24,948 nucleotides of DNA from Chthonomonas sp035294165. GTDB taxonomy: Bacteria; Armatimonadota; Chthonomonadetes; Chthonomonadales; Chthonomonadaceae. Under the pieces are notes generated by a model. It searched no databases. It was not told where the DNA came from and saw nothing but the letters and a program-made list of their open reading frames with translations. Each line of letters opens with the position of its first letter. The stretch's first letter is position 1. The stretch lies in contig NZ_DATGLN010000199.1 in the NCBI RefSeq assembly GCF_035294165.1, forward strand, positions 1-24,948. Reading direction: 5' to 3'. The position numbers and the translations under genes are program-made. Below, piece by piece: positions 5,446 through 13,477 of the stretch.

Positions 5446-7833
5446 ATGCCTGTGGTACTAGCACTCTTAGGTGTTGCTACGGGAATAGCTGCCTATATTG
5501 CAATAGTAAAAGGTGTCTGGTACAAACACACGATATCGAGTATGTCGCCCGAGGATCGACGTTCAGAGGATATTGAGCAGCCTCATCCGGAGGAGAATGA
5601 ACTGTCTACAAATGGTGCTAATAACATATCAAGCGATATAGCATTGTCTAAAACAGAAGCTACACAAACAGTGTTGTCTTCAATGGAAATCATACCTGCA
5701 ACACAGGGCGTGAAGGAGCAGAATTTTGAGAAGACAGGCGTACAGTCGTCACCATATGGCAATGAGCAGGCTTATGTTCATTCTATAGAGAGTAGCAGGG
5801 AAGGAGTAGAGGGAGAGAAACAGAGTATTGTAGCTCAGGAGCTAGATGATGAGGAGATAACACCTTCCCCTAATCCGATGGAGGAGCAAAAGGAACCCTC
5901 AGAACCGATCATAGATAGTCTAGCGGTTGCAGACTCTGGATCGGCAATGACCGAGAAAAAATCGAGGCCTCCTGTACAAAGGGGAGGCAGACCGCGTGGG
6001 GCAGGAACAGAAAGCACGCGGTCTTCATCATCACAACCAAGTCACCAAAATCGTACTCGACCTGAAGTCATTTGTTGGCGACACTCCCGTGAATGGATAG
6101 TAGGAATAGAAATCCCAGATGCTTTTGGAGACAAAGCTTCTCTTGAGATTAGCCAAAACGGAATTTCGCTTCAGCCTAATGGGGCTCAACAGAACTACTA
6201 TCCTATACCACAGCTCGATTCCGATGTGGTGGTTCAATGGGAGGAGAATGGGGAGACAATACGATATACAATAGAGCTAACCGTGCCTCTTCTTTTTAAA
6301 CTAGATAACCAACGGCAAGGGCGTCGTGTGAAATTTCCCTCTTCAGGTTCATATCTTGTGATAGTACCAGCGGCTTGGCAACGGGATACTGAGCGGTCTG
6401 GAGCTCCACCGGTGACGCCAGAATCTGCAGCTATTGAGGGATATTTAGCCCATTTCTTCGATTTTGAGAAAAGTAGCGATGATACGACAATCACTTTCAT
6501 AACCCCCGAAGGCATCGTTCATCCGATACAGCAGAGACGTCGTTTTGAACTGATCGGAAATCGTTTAGAAGACGCTAATGAGGATATGGGTCCCCTTTTT
6601 GGTGAGCGACCACCTCGAGTCCAGGCAGATAGCCAGGGTTGGAGTGACATCGGCCAAATTGTTATCGGGGAGGAGGGGCACGGGAGCGGAAAATGGCGTC
6701 AAGAGTTCAGACCGGAGCCTTCCTCAAGAGAACAGGACTTGCCTATGCAAACTCAGAAAGCTGGATGGTATTTTATCAGGTTCTACGATAAAGAGGAACA
6801 ACTTATAGATAGTATGGACTTTAGGTATGTTGCTTGTTTAAGGGCAATCGTTATTTCCGAGTACACGCCTGTGCCCGCGGTAAACGGACATAAACCGGTA
6901 AATGTCAGGTTCCTGCATGATGCCGGATGCGTTATAAGCCCTGATAATAGAGCTAGGAATATCCCAAGTACTACACAAACGGAAGAGACTGTTGCGGCCA
7001 TTCCTGCCGACCCGTCCTTCGGTAGGACCCGCTGGTACGTGGGGCCTGCGGGGCAAAGGAGACCGATAGAGATTGAGATTTTAATAGAACGCATATGGTG
7101 GACACTCGGAGACGCGGACTATCCACCTACGGACAATTGGCAAGACCGAGTCTTGACGCTGTCCAGAGAGGACTTTGCTGCGACATCAGGCAAAGCAATT
7201 TGGATCCGACTCCCAAAACACCGATGGGTAAACAGAGTCTTATCAGGATTTGAACTTTCAAGAGCGCGACCGTATAGGGTGGAGGTAGCGAATAACTCTG
7301 TTGCCATTCCATTGCGTGAGTTCTACGACTCCGACGAGCTAAATAGCCCTAACCAAGCGGCTCTATATATTTGGATTGAATATGGCGACATCCTTTATAA
7401 AGGTGTTCTTGCGCGGGTACCACCTCTTGAGAGTGCGCTTGCGCAGGAGCTTCCTCGCAGTTGGCACGGATATGGGCGACATAAGACCGCTTTCGCCAAA
7501 GCGGAACTCAGAATTGGTTCTGGTCACGTGCTGATCAACACCAATCCAGTCAACCACTACATAAGACAAATGCCATGCAAAGCAAGGCGTTTTTGGCAGC
7601 GCCTTTACGCAGTACCTCAAGTGAGGCAGGTTCTGGAACAAATAGACGTGGACATTACTGTTCGAGGCAATCCACGAGCTACTATGCGACAGGCTAAGGC
7701 GGCTGCACATGCTCTTGCACGTGGGTTAATGAAATATGATCCTGCCCTCAAGCAACGACTTCAGGTGGCAGGATTCGGTAGGTTCTGTAAGGTAATAGAG
7801 GACGTAGAGACCATCTTTAGGGAAAGGGAGTAA
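5446..7833 (+). CDS. Membrane-anchored protein with a C-terminal ribosomal protein S9 (uS9)-like domain
   Basis: This 795-residue protein has no family I can name over its full length. Residues 2-22 form one transmembrane helix followed by Lys/Trp/Lys, so the rest is probably cytosolic. Residues 30-205 are an acidic, low-complexity linker ending in a basic patch with GRPRG (about 181-185), similar to an AT-hook core. Residues 207-660 look beta-rich, with repeated Trp/Tyr/Phe strands and no recognisable catalytic motif. Residues 676-795 align end to end with ribosomal protein S9: YGRHKTAFAKAEL (usual GRRKTAVARV.L), GSGHVLIN (GSGKITIN), IDVDITVRG, then QAKAAAHALARGL, KYDPALKQRLQVAGF. The S9 GGG loop is altered and the basic C-terminal tail is absent. 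The ATG is supported by AGGGGAG 7 bases upstream. The helicase gene follows after 3 bases. Composition is AT-richer than the flanks, with many AUA and AGA/AGG codons, suggesting horizontal transfer. The S9 similarity is seen directly; a role in defence or ribosome/RNA sensing is inference. Confidence 0.85.
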   Translation: MPVVLALLGVATGIAAYIAIVKGVWYKHTISSMSPEDRRSEDIEQPHPEENELSTNGANNISSDIALSKTEATQTVLSSMEIIPATQGVKEQNFEKTGVQSSPYGNEQAYVHSIESSREGVEGEKQSIVAQELDDEEITPSPNPMEEQKEPSEPIIDSLAVADSGSAMTEKKSRPPVQRGGRPRGAGTESTRSSSSQPSHQNRTRPEVICWRHSREWIVGIEIPDAFGDKASLEISQNGISLQPNGAQQNYYPIPQLDSDVVVQWEENGETIRYTIELTVPLLFKLDNQRQGRRVKFPSSGSYLVIVPAAWQRDTERSGAPPVTPESAAIEGYLAHFFDFEKSSDDTTITFITPEGIVHPIQQRRRFELIGNRLEDANEDMGPLFGERPPRVQADSQGWSDIGQIVIGEEGHGSGKWRQEFRPEPSSREQDLPMQTQKAGWYFIRFYDKEEQLIDSMDFRYVACLRAIVISEYTPVPAVNGHKPVNVRFLHDAGCVISPDNRARNIPSTTQTEETVAAIPADPSFGRTRWYVGPAGQRRPIEIEILIERIWWTLGDADYPPTDNWQDRVLTLSREDFAATSGKAIWIRLPKHRWVNRVLSGFELSRARPYRVEVANNSVAIPLREFYDSDELNSPNQAALYIWIEYGDILYKGVLARVPPLESALAQELPRSWHGYGRHKTAFAKAELRIGSGHVLINTNPVNHYIRQMPCKARRFWQRLYAVPQVRQVLEQIDVDITVRGNPRATMRQAKAAAHALARGLMKYDPALKQRLQVAGFGRFCKVIEDVETIFRERE

Positions 7834-7836
7834 ACG

Positions 7837-10800
7837 ATGAATCCAATAGAACTGTCTCAAGAGATTGTGGAAACGTATCGGCGCTATCTCAAAACGACCT
7901 TTTATTTCAAAGACCCAAAGCTAAGACGGTCTTTCGAGGAGGCGCTTAACTCTGGTCACCTTAGTAAAGGTCCGTTTCTTGAAGCCGCGCCGATATTCAA
8001 ACGCGGCAAAACACTCTACAGCCTATTTATGGAACTGCGCGGATTTCCGCTTGATCGTGCAGTTGTAGACGCCCTCGATGGTGATAGACCTCTCTATTGG
8101 CACCAAGAACAGGCTATTCGAAGGGTAATGAATCAGCGAAACGTCGTAGTTGCTACTGGAACAGGAAGTGGAAAGACCGAAAGCTTTCTATATCCGATCC
8201 TTCTCCATCTCTATCAAGAGTTCCAAGCGGGCACACTATGCCCGGGAGTTCGTGCCTTGATCCTCTATCCTATGAACGCTCTCGTTAATGACCAGCGCGA
8301 TCGTCTACGGGATATCTGCAAAAGGCTCAAGGAGGCCAATGCATCGTTTCATTTTACCTTCGGACAGTATATTGGTGAGACACCCGATAATGCGAGGGAT
8401 TCGAGGCGACATGCACAAGACTACATTCAAGAACGTGAGGAACGAGGTACTACCCTCTTTTCAGAGGCAGGCGATGTTGTTCATGGGGAAATGGTGCTTC
8501 GCTCTGAAATAAGGAATAGTCCTCCTCATATCCTCTTAACGAACTACTCAATGCTTGAATATCTATTGCTTCGACCAGACGATAGCCCACTTTTTGATAA
8601 TGGAAACGGTAGGTCGTGGACTTTTCTTGTGCTTGATGAAGCCCATCAGTATAGAGGCTCGCGTGGAATTGAAATGGCGATGCTATTGCGACGTATCAAA
8701 CAGCGAATTCGCGAAGGGGGACGTTCTGCCCCACTACACTGTATAGCCACAAGTGCTACATTGGTTGACAATGAGAAAGGAAGGACTGCTGTGGCGCAAT
8801 TTGGTAAAGATTTGTTTGGGGAACCATTCAATGAAGAAGACGTGATATTTGGGCAGACCGAATCGAGCCTCCAGCCGGGAACAGAGAGTCTGACCGCAGA
8901 TGATTATAAAGTACTTCATCGGTTTCTTGAACAGCCTACAGCAGAAGCTAGAAATTATGTAGACGCACTGGCACACCGGCTAGGAGTTTCCTCCTTACCA
9001 CAGGATGGTGACCCAAAAGAGATGGTTGGTGCACTTCTTCAGCGCGATTTGCGAGTGACGAATCTCAGCAACTACATCACCAAAAACCCAAAAGAGTTTG
9101 AAGAGGTTGCTAAAAAGGTTTTTGGCGACTTGTCGGAAGAGAGGCGTGTGGATGCACTAACGGGGCTAGTTGAACTCCTTGTGCAGGCTAAAGACCCGGT
9201 ATCAAAGGCACCTCTCTTATCAACACGCTATCATACTTTTGTGCGCTCTCTTGAGGGGGCCTTCATGGCTGCCCCGAATCCGGACGAAAGGAAGGTCTTC
9301 CTCGATCGCAAAGCTATCGGCGAAGAGGGAACTGCTTTTGAAGTCGCCCTCTGCCGCGAATGCGGTCAACACTATTTTGTTGTACAGAAGGATTTTAGCA
9401 CAGGCCGTGTTCGCGAACCCGTACGGGATGTGGGTGACATCAATTTCGGTGCAACATTCCTTCGCCCTCTTGAATCTGATATGCAAGCAGACGAGGAAGA
9501 AGATGAAGAGAGTGGGAGAAGGCCTCAAACGTTTACTTTATGCCTTCAATGTGGGAAGGCGTCTTCATCGGCACCAAATTGTGGACATACAAATATTATT
9601 ACAGTTGTTAAGGAAGACCCCCCTACTGCGGAGGAAAGGGCGGATCAACTAGAAAGATGTGGGGCTTGTGGCTATACAGGGGGTGGTCGCGACCCAGTTA
9701 GGGAGGTTGTGCATGGTACTGACGGACCCCATTCAGTTATTGCAACAACTCTTTACAAAGAACTCCCAGAATCCCGTAAGAAAATTCTCGCCTTTGCAGA
9801 TGGACGGCAAGAGGCGGCCTTTTTTGCATGGTATCTCGAGGACTCGTATAAAGACCTTTTTAATCGCAACTTGATTTTGAAGGCAGCTCGTAAGCTGTGT
9901 TCACATACCTCCGAAGGTCTCACTTTGCGTGAGATTGCACATGAGTTGCTATCTCTTTTTGAAGAAAAACAGGTCTTCCCATCGTCTATGGGTTCGATAG
10001 ATAAGCGTCGTGAAGCTTGGTTAGCTCTTTATCGCGAGTTTCTCACCGAAGAGGTACGAATCTCGCTTCAAGGCGTCGGCTTGATCCGGTGGTCTATCAA
10101 GTTGCCTCGTTCATTTGAGATACCACCGGTACTTTTGAATCCACCTCTTTCACTTACCGAACAGGAGGCCCGTGATTTGATATTTCTTTTGCTGGATACT
10201 ATGCGAGGCGACAAGGCAGTGGAATTGCGTTCGGACGAGGGTGTCTCCCTGACCTGGGATGCGCTGAATCTCCAAGGTGCTCAAACGCGATATCGAATTG
10301 GAGGGGCTGATAGGGAAAGGAATATTTGCAGTTGGGACAGTAAAAACTGTAAACGAACAAAATTTTTGATTAAACTCCTTTTGAGGAAAAATATCCCAGA
10401 GCAAATGGCTAGAGGGCAAGCTGGGAGGATTTTGGGGGAGATTTGGGAGGCTATAGGAAACTATGATGCAGAAAATATGTCTTCGTCGCCTATTCTGTGC
10501 CGTGCTAACGATGCGCGAAGGCTAAATCCGGATTGGTGGAGGCTGCACGTTATTCAACCAAACGAGACGATTTTTCAGTGTGAAACTTGTGGCCGGTTGC
10601 AAACGGTGTCTGTGCAAGATATATGTGCAAGGCCTGGTTGCCCTGGTCGCTTAAGGCCAGTTAATGTTTCTCAGTTAGAAGAAAATCATTATCGCCAACT
10701 ATATGAAGAACAGTTGCCTGGAATCCTTCGTGTTGAAGAGCACACCGCACAATTAGACAAAGACAAGGCCCAGGAATTTCAACGCGACTTTAGAGAAGGC

Positions 10801-12552
10801 AAGATTCATATTCTAAGTTGCTCTACGACTTTCGAGTTAGGCGTTGATTTAGGCGACCTAGATACTATCTTTCTCCGTAATGTGCCGCCAGAGGCATTTA
10901 ATTACATTCAACGTGTAGGGCGTGCCGGACGCCGAATGGGGCATCCAGGATTTGCTATTACCTTCTGCCGCCGTAGTCCGCATGATCTCTACCACTTCGC
11001 TAAACCGGAACAGATGCTTATTGGCAAAGTAAGACCGCCTATTTTGATCTTGCATAACGAAAAGATTGTGTTACGCCATATCACTGCAGTAGCCCTATCT
11101 TCTTTCTTTAGGCACTATCCTCAACGGTTTGTTTCCACGAGTAACCTCTTCAGTGACCTAAATCAGCCACAAGGCACTAGCGATTTCATGGCCTTTCTTC
11201 ACAATAATCGGCGAGCATTAGAGAGTGCTTTAACGAATATAGTTCCTGAGGATATGGCGGCCAAGGTCGGCCTTGATGATGGTTCATGGATAGATCGTAT
11301 AGCAGGTGAAAATAGTCGTTTCGCTCTTGCCGAAATTGAAATTATGAGTGATTACCGCAATATCAAAAAACTCGAAAGAGAGGCGCTTGAAAAGCCTAGG
11401 CCAGACTATGGTACAGCTAGATGGGCTCAGGCCCGAGCCACAACAATTGAGCAGGAAGAAGCCCTCTCATTTCTTTCGCGGAAGGCGGTGATTCCGAAGT
11501 ACGGCTTTCCGGTGGATGTCGTTGAGCTAGATACTCAGAAAGCGCAGAATTCTCAAGAGGACTACGGCATTCTCTTCCAGAGGGATTTGCGTATCGCTAT
11601 CTCTGAGTTTGCTCCGACAAGCAAGTTGATAGCAAACAAAAGGGAGTGGACGTCTTATGGGCTTAAACGAGTCGCAGAGAAAGAGTGGCCTCGAAAATCT
11701 TACATGATATGTCCTAGACATAACGTCTTCTATCAGTTCGAGACAGGTAATGAACATTCTGATGCACCCTGTGGTTGTAGGTTGTCGAAACGCAAATACA
11801 TCATTCCTCAGTTCGGTTTCGTAACGGATCGTAGCAAGCCAGGTAAACCAACAGGCCGATCTGCGAGATTATTTACAACGCGCCCCTACTTCGACAAGCT
11901 ACATGGTTCTGCCCCTGATCCGATTCTTCTACCAACCCCTCAAAACCGACTGATTGTAGTTACAAAAGCATCGCCTGGTTCCATGGTCGTGTTGTGTGAA
12001 GGGCGACGTGGAGAAGGATTCTATATTTGCCCGCAATGTGGAAGCGGATTTAGAGAACGTCCGAGAAAGCATAAATCAGCCTATGGGCAGGACTGTAACG
12101 GTACTTTGGAAGCGCTCTCGCTCGGCCACGAATTTGTAACCGACATCCTTCAAATCCAGTTCCGGTCTGGGCCACAAACACAGATTGAACCCCTTTGGCT
12201 TGCTTTTGGCCTAGCTTACGCTCTCGTTGAGGGCACTGCGGAGGTTTTAGCCGTTCCCTCCACCGACCTTAGTGTAACCGTCGCGTACGATGCAAATAGC
12301 CCTGTGCCCCCGATCATCATCTATGACGACGTGCCAGGAGGAGCAGGACTTGTGGCACAGCTAGAAAATAGAGATGTCTTTAGGGCTTGTCTGGAAGCTG
12401 CTAGAGATAGGGTCAACGGGGATTGTGGCTGTGACGTGGGCACCAGTTGTTACGGATGTCTACGGAACTACCGAAACCAGTTTGCACACCAAGAGCTTCA
12501 ACGTGGCCCAGTGCTCGGGTATTTGAACAACATATTGTCACAGTGGGAGTAG
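7837..12552 (+). CDS. Large DEAD/DEAH-box helicase with Cys-pair insertions and C-terminal DUF1998/MZB-type domain
   Basis: This 1571-residue superfamily 2 helicase is of the COG1205/DUF1998 type. Walker A (TGTGSGKT) is at 107-114, DEAH at 267-270, SAT at 306-308 and motif VI QRVGRAGR at 1025-1032. The two RecA lobes are thus separated by an unusually long insertion holding Cys pairs at 506/509, 569/572, 608/611 and 915/918, likely zinc knuckles. Further Cys are at 1292 and 1398/1401. The C-terminus has IIIYDDVPGGAGL and a four-Cys cluster (1530, 1532, 1538, 1541), the MZB/DUF1998 signature of MrfA-like repair helicases and of DrmB (DISARM) and DruE (Druantia). It should be an ATP-dependent nucleic-acid translocase; the substrate is unknown. 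It starts 3 bases after the S9-fusion stop, with AAAGGGAG just upstream, so the two are co-transcribed. The frame is intact and no nuclease or methylase is nearby. Its length and lone partner do not fit DISARM; a Druantia III-like pair is the closest known arrangement. Confidence 0.93.
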   Translation: MNPIELSQEIVETYRRYLKTTFYFKDPKLRRSFEEALNSGHLSKGPFLEAAPIFKRGKTLYSLFMELRGFPLDRAVVDALDGDRPLYWHQEQAIRRVMNQRNVVVATGTGSGKTESFLYPILLHLYQEFQAGTLCPGVRALILYPMNALVNDQRDRLRDICKRLKEANASFHFTFGQYIGETPDNARDSRRHAQDYIQEREERGTTLFSEAGDVVHGEMVLRSEIRNSPPHILLTNYSMLEYLLLRPDDSPLFDNGNGRSWTFLVLDEAHQYRGSRGIEMAMLLRRIKQRIREGGRSAPLHCIATSATLVDNEKGRTAVAQFGKDLFGEPFNEEDVIFGQTESSLQPGTESLTADDYKVLHRFLEQPTAEARNYVDALAHRLGVSSLPQDGDPKEMVGALLQRDLRVTNLSNYITKNPKEFEEVAKKVFGDLSEERRVDALTGLVELLVQAKDPVSKAPLLSTRYHTFVRSLEGAFMAAPNPDERKVFLDRKAIGEEGTAFEVALCRECGQHYFVVQKDFSTGRVREPVRDVGDINFGATFLRPLESDMQADEEEDEESGRRPQTFTLCLQCGKASSSAPNCGHTNIITVVKEDPPTAEERADQLERCGACGYTGGGRDPVREVVHGTDGPHSVIATTLYKELPESRKKILAFADGRQEAAFFAWYLEDSYKDLFNRNLILKAARKLCSHTSEGLTLREIAHELLSLFEEKQVFPSSMGSIDKRREAWLALYREFLTEEVRISLQGVGLIRWSIKLPRSFEIPPVLLNPPLSLTEQEARDLIFLLLDTMRGDKAVELRSDEGVSLTWDALNLQGAQTRYRIGGADRERNICSWDSKNCKRTKFLIKLLLRKNIPEQMARGQAGRILGEIWEAIGNYDAENMSSSPILCRANDARRLNPDWWRLHVIQPNETIFQCETCGRLQTVSVQDICARPGCPGRLRPVNVSQLEENHYRQLYEEQLPGILRVEEHTAQLDKDKAQEFQRDFREGKIHILSCSTTFELGVDLGDLDTIFLRNVPPEAFNYIQRVGRAGRRMGHPGFAITFCRRSPHDLYHFAKPEQMLIGKVRPPILILHNEKIVLRHITAVALSSFFRHYPQRFVSTSNLFSDLNQPQGTSDFMAFLHNNRRALESALTNIVPEDMAAKVGLDDGSWIDRIAGENSRFALAEIEIMSDYRNIKKLEREALEKPRPDYGTARWAQARATTIEQEEALSFLSRKAVIPKYGFPVDVVELDTQKAQNSQEDYGILFQRDLRIAISEFAPTSKLIANKREWTSYGLKRVAEKEWPRKSYMICPRHNVFYQFETGNEHSDAPCGCRLSKRKYIIPQFGFVTDRSKPGKPTGRSARLFTTRPYFDKLHGSAPDPILLPTPQNRLIVVTKASPGSMVVLCEGRRGEGFYICPQCGSGFRERPRKHKSAYGQDCNGTLEALSLGHEFVTDILQIQFRSGPQTQIEPLWLAFGLAYALVEGTAEVLAVPSTDLSVTVAYDANSPVPPIIIYDDVPGGAGLVAQLENRDVFRACLEAARDRVNGDCGCDVGTSCYGCLRNYRNQFAHQELQRGPVLGYLNNILSQWE

Positions 12553-12677
12553 TGTTGCGCTTTCGGCTTTATGTCGGAATGGTGGCGAAAGAAGTTCGCG
12601 TTTAGGGAGTATAGTAGTGATACCGGTGTTCAAAAGCCAAGGCCGACGCTCTCCTCAGTGAGGATGAGGACAAACCA

Positions 12678-12702
12678 ACCGCTTCCTTAACAAGGAAGCG
12701 GT
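12678..12702. terminator. Hairpin at the right end of the island operon
   Basis: ACCGCTTCCTT (12678-12688) and AAGGAAGCGGT (12692-12702) are perfect 11-base complements around a 3-base loop, 126 bases after the helicase stop. It could terminate the helicase operon and also the convergent ftsB transcript. No good T-run follows on either strand, so it may be a bidirectional or Rho-assisted stop. A smaller palindrome TCCTCA/TGAGGA lies at 12652-12664. The rest of 12553-12770 holds nothing I recognise. Confidence 0.5.
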
Positions 12703-12770
12703 CGTGAGTTCATGGCACCGATACCACTGCGGTACTAGTGGAGGAACAAATAGGAGGAGTGCGAAGTGCT

Positions 12771-13118
12771 CTACGGCGTGCCGGAAGTGGGGGGAAGGCG
12801 GAGCTGGTACTCGTTTGGACGAAGGTAGCCGAGTTCCCGTGCGGCGCGCTCGATGCCGGCCGGTGTCTGCAGCGCCTGCAGTTCCACCTCGCGTCGCTGG
12901 TTTTGGAGGCGAAGCGTTTGCAACTGCCGGTACAGCCGCTCGTTGGCCTCGTGCCACTGCCTTGCGGACGAGTAGGGAGCCGAGGCCACCAGTCCAAGCC
13001 AGGTGCAAAAGGCGCAGAAAAGGAGAAGCGCCAGGGCCGATAACAGCTTGCCCGCTTTCACCTGCGGCTTGGCACTCTTTTGAACCCGGTTGGACGATAC
13101 ACTTTCTCTCGTTGGCAC
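12771..13118 (-). CDS. FtsB/DivIC-type septum formation initiator protein
   Basis: This 115-residue bitopic membrane protein has a basic cytosolic N-terminus (1-24), one transmembrane helix at about 25-46, an extracytoplasmic coiled coil at about 52-84, and the conserved family end TPAGIERAARELGYLRPNEY at 85-104. FtsB/DivIC partners FtsL and FtsQ/DivIB in the divisome and helps activate septal peptidoglycan synthesis. Size and layout match the family, and ftsB-like genes downstream of eno are a recurrent bacterial arrangement. The start is GTG, 2 bases after the stop of the small CxxC gene, implying translational coupling; the Shine-Dalgarno (GGAG) is distant and weak. The 3' end faces the island operon. 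Whether to call it FtsB or DivIC cannot be settled from sequence alone. Confidence 0.85.
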   Translation of the reverse strand: MPTRESVSSNRVQKSAKPQVKAGKLLSALALLLFCAFCTWLGLVASAPYSSARQWHEANERLYRQLQTLRLQNQRREVELQALQTPAGIERAARELGYLRPNEYQLRLPPTSGTP

Positions 13119-13120
13119 GC

Positions 13121-13420
13121 TTAGGGGTGGTCTCCATCACCGTTTTCTAAGAGAGGCGAGAAGCCTTCAAGGCTGCCCGATTCTTCCGCCATACCGATCA
13201 GAAGGGCGCGAATCATCGGGTCGGAGCGAACACGCCGCTGCATCTGCATGCGCAGGTTGGGGTCTAGCGTGGCAAGCGCGTTGTTTGCCTCGGCCTCCTG
13301 CAGCCTTAAGGCGTGTTGCTGCATCTCTTGCCAATGCGCCTCGAACAGCTCGAAAGGCATCGGCTCACGCCCCAGCCGTTCACAGCCAATGCAATACCAG
13401 CGATACTCTTGGTCTAACAT
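13121..13420 (-). CDS. Small CxxC-containing protein between eno and ftsB, function unknown
   Basis: This 99-residue soluble protein begins with YRWYCIGCERLGRE. The single CxxC (Cys10, Cys13) could bind zinc as half a ribbon, or in a dimer. The middle (about 23-55) is strongly helical and rich in Gln, Glu and Ala (FEAHWQEMQQHALRLQEAE). The C-terminal third has SDPMIRALLIGMAEESGSLEGF and an acidic tail. No signal peptide or membrane segment is visible. It lies between eno (57 bases upstream) and the ftsB-like gene (2 bases downstream), all on the minus strand, so it is probably part of an eno operon. A stable hairpin precedes its start. I do not recognise the family. The operon position hints at a housekeeping or division-linked role, which is inference only. 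Confidence 0.75.
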   Translation of the reverse strand: MLDQEYRWYCIGCERLGREPMPFELFEAHWQEMQQHALRLQEAEANNALATLDPNLRMQMQRRVRSDPMIRALLIGMAEESGSLEGFSPLLENGDGDHP

Positions 13421-13432
13421 TTTCTTGCTCTT

Positions 13433-13465
13433 GGAAGGGGAGGGACGTAGTGCCCTGCCCCTTCC
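13433..13465 (-). promoter_or_regulatory. mRNA hairpin between eno and the small CxxC gene
   Basis: GGAAGGGG (13433-13440) pairs with CCCCTTCC (13458-13465), and after a small bulge GGG (13442-13444) pairs with CCC (13453-13455), leaving an 8-base loop. On the minus-strand transcript it sits 12 bases before the next ATG and is followed by A-rich rather than U-rich sequence. It is therefore more likely an mRNA stability or translation-control element than a simple terminator. Confidence 0.5.
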
Positions 13466-13477
13466 ATCCTATCGAGA

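Noticed and set aside
5446..12552. Complete DISARM system
   Set aside because: No methylase, DrmC-type phospholipase D gene or separate DrmA/DrmB pair is present; the helicase and DUF1998 parts are in one protein with a different partner.
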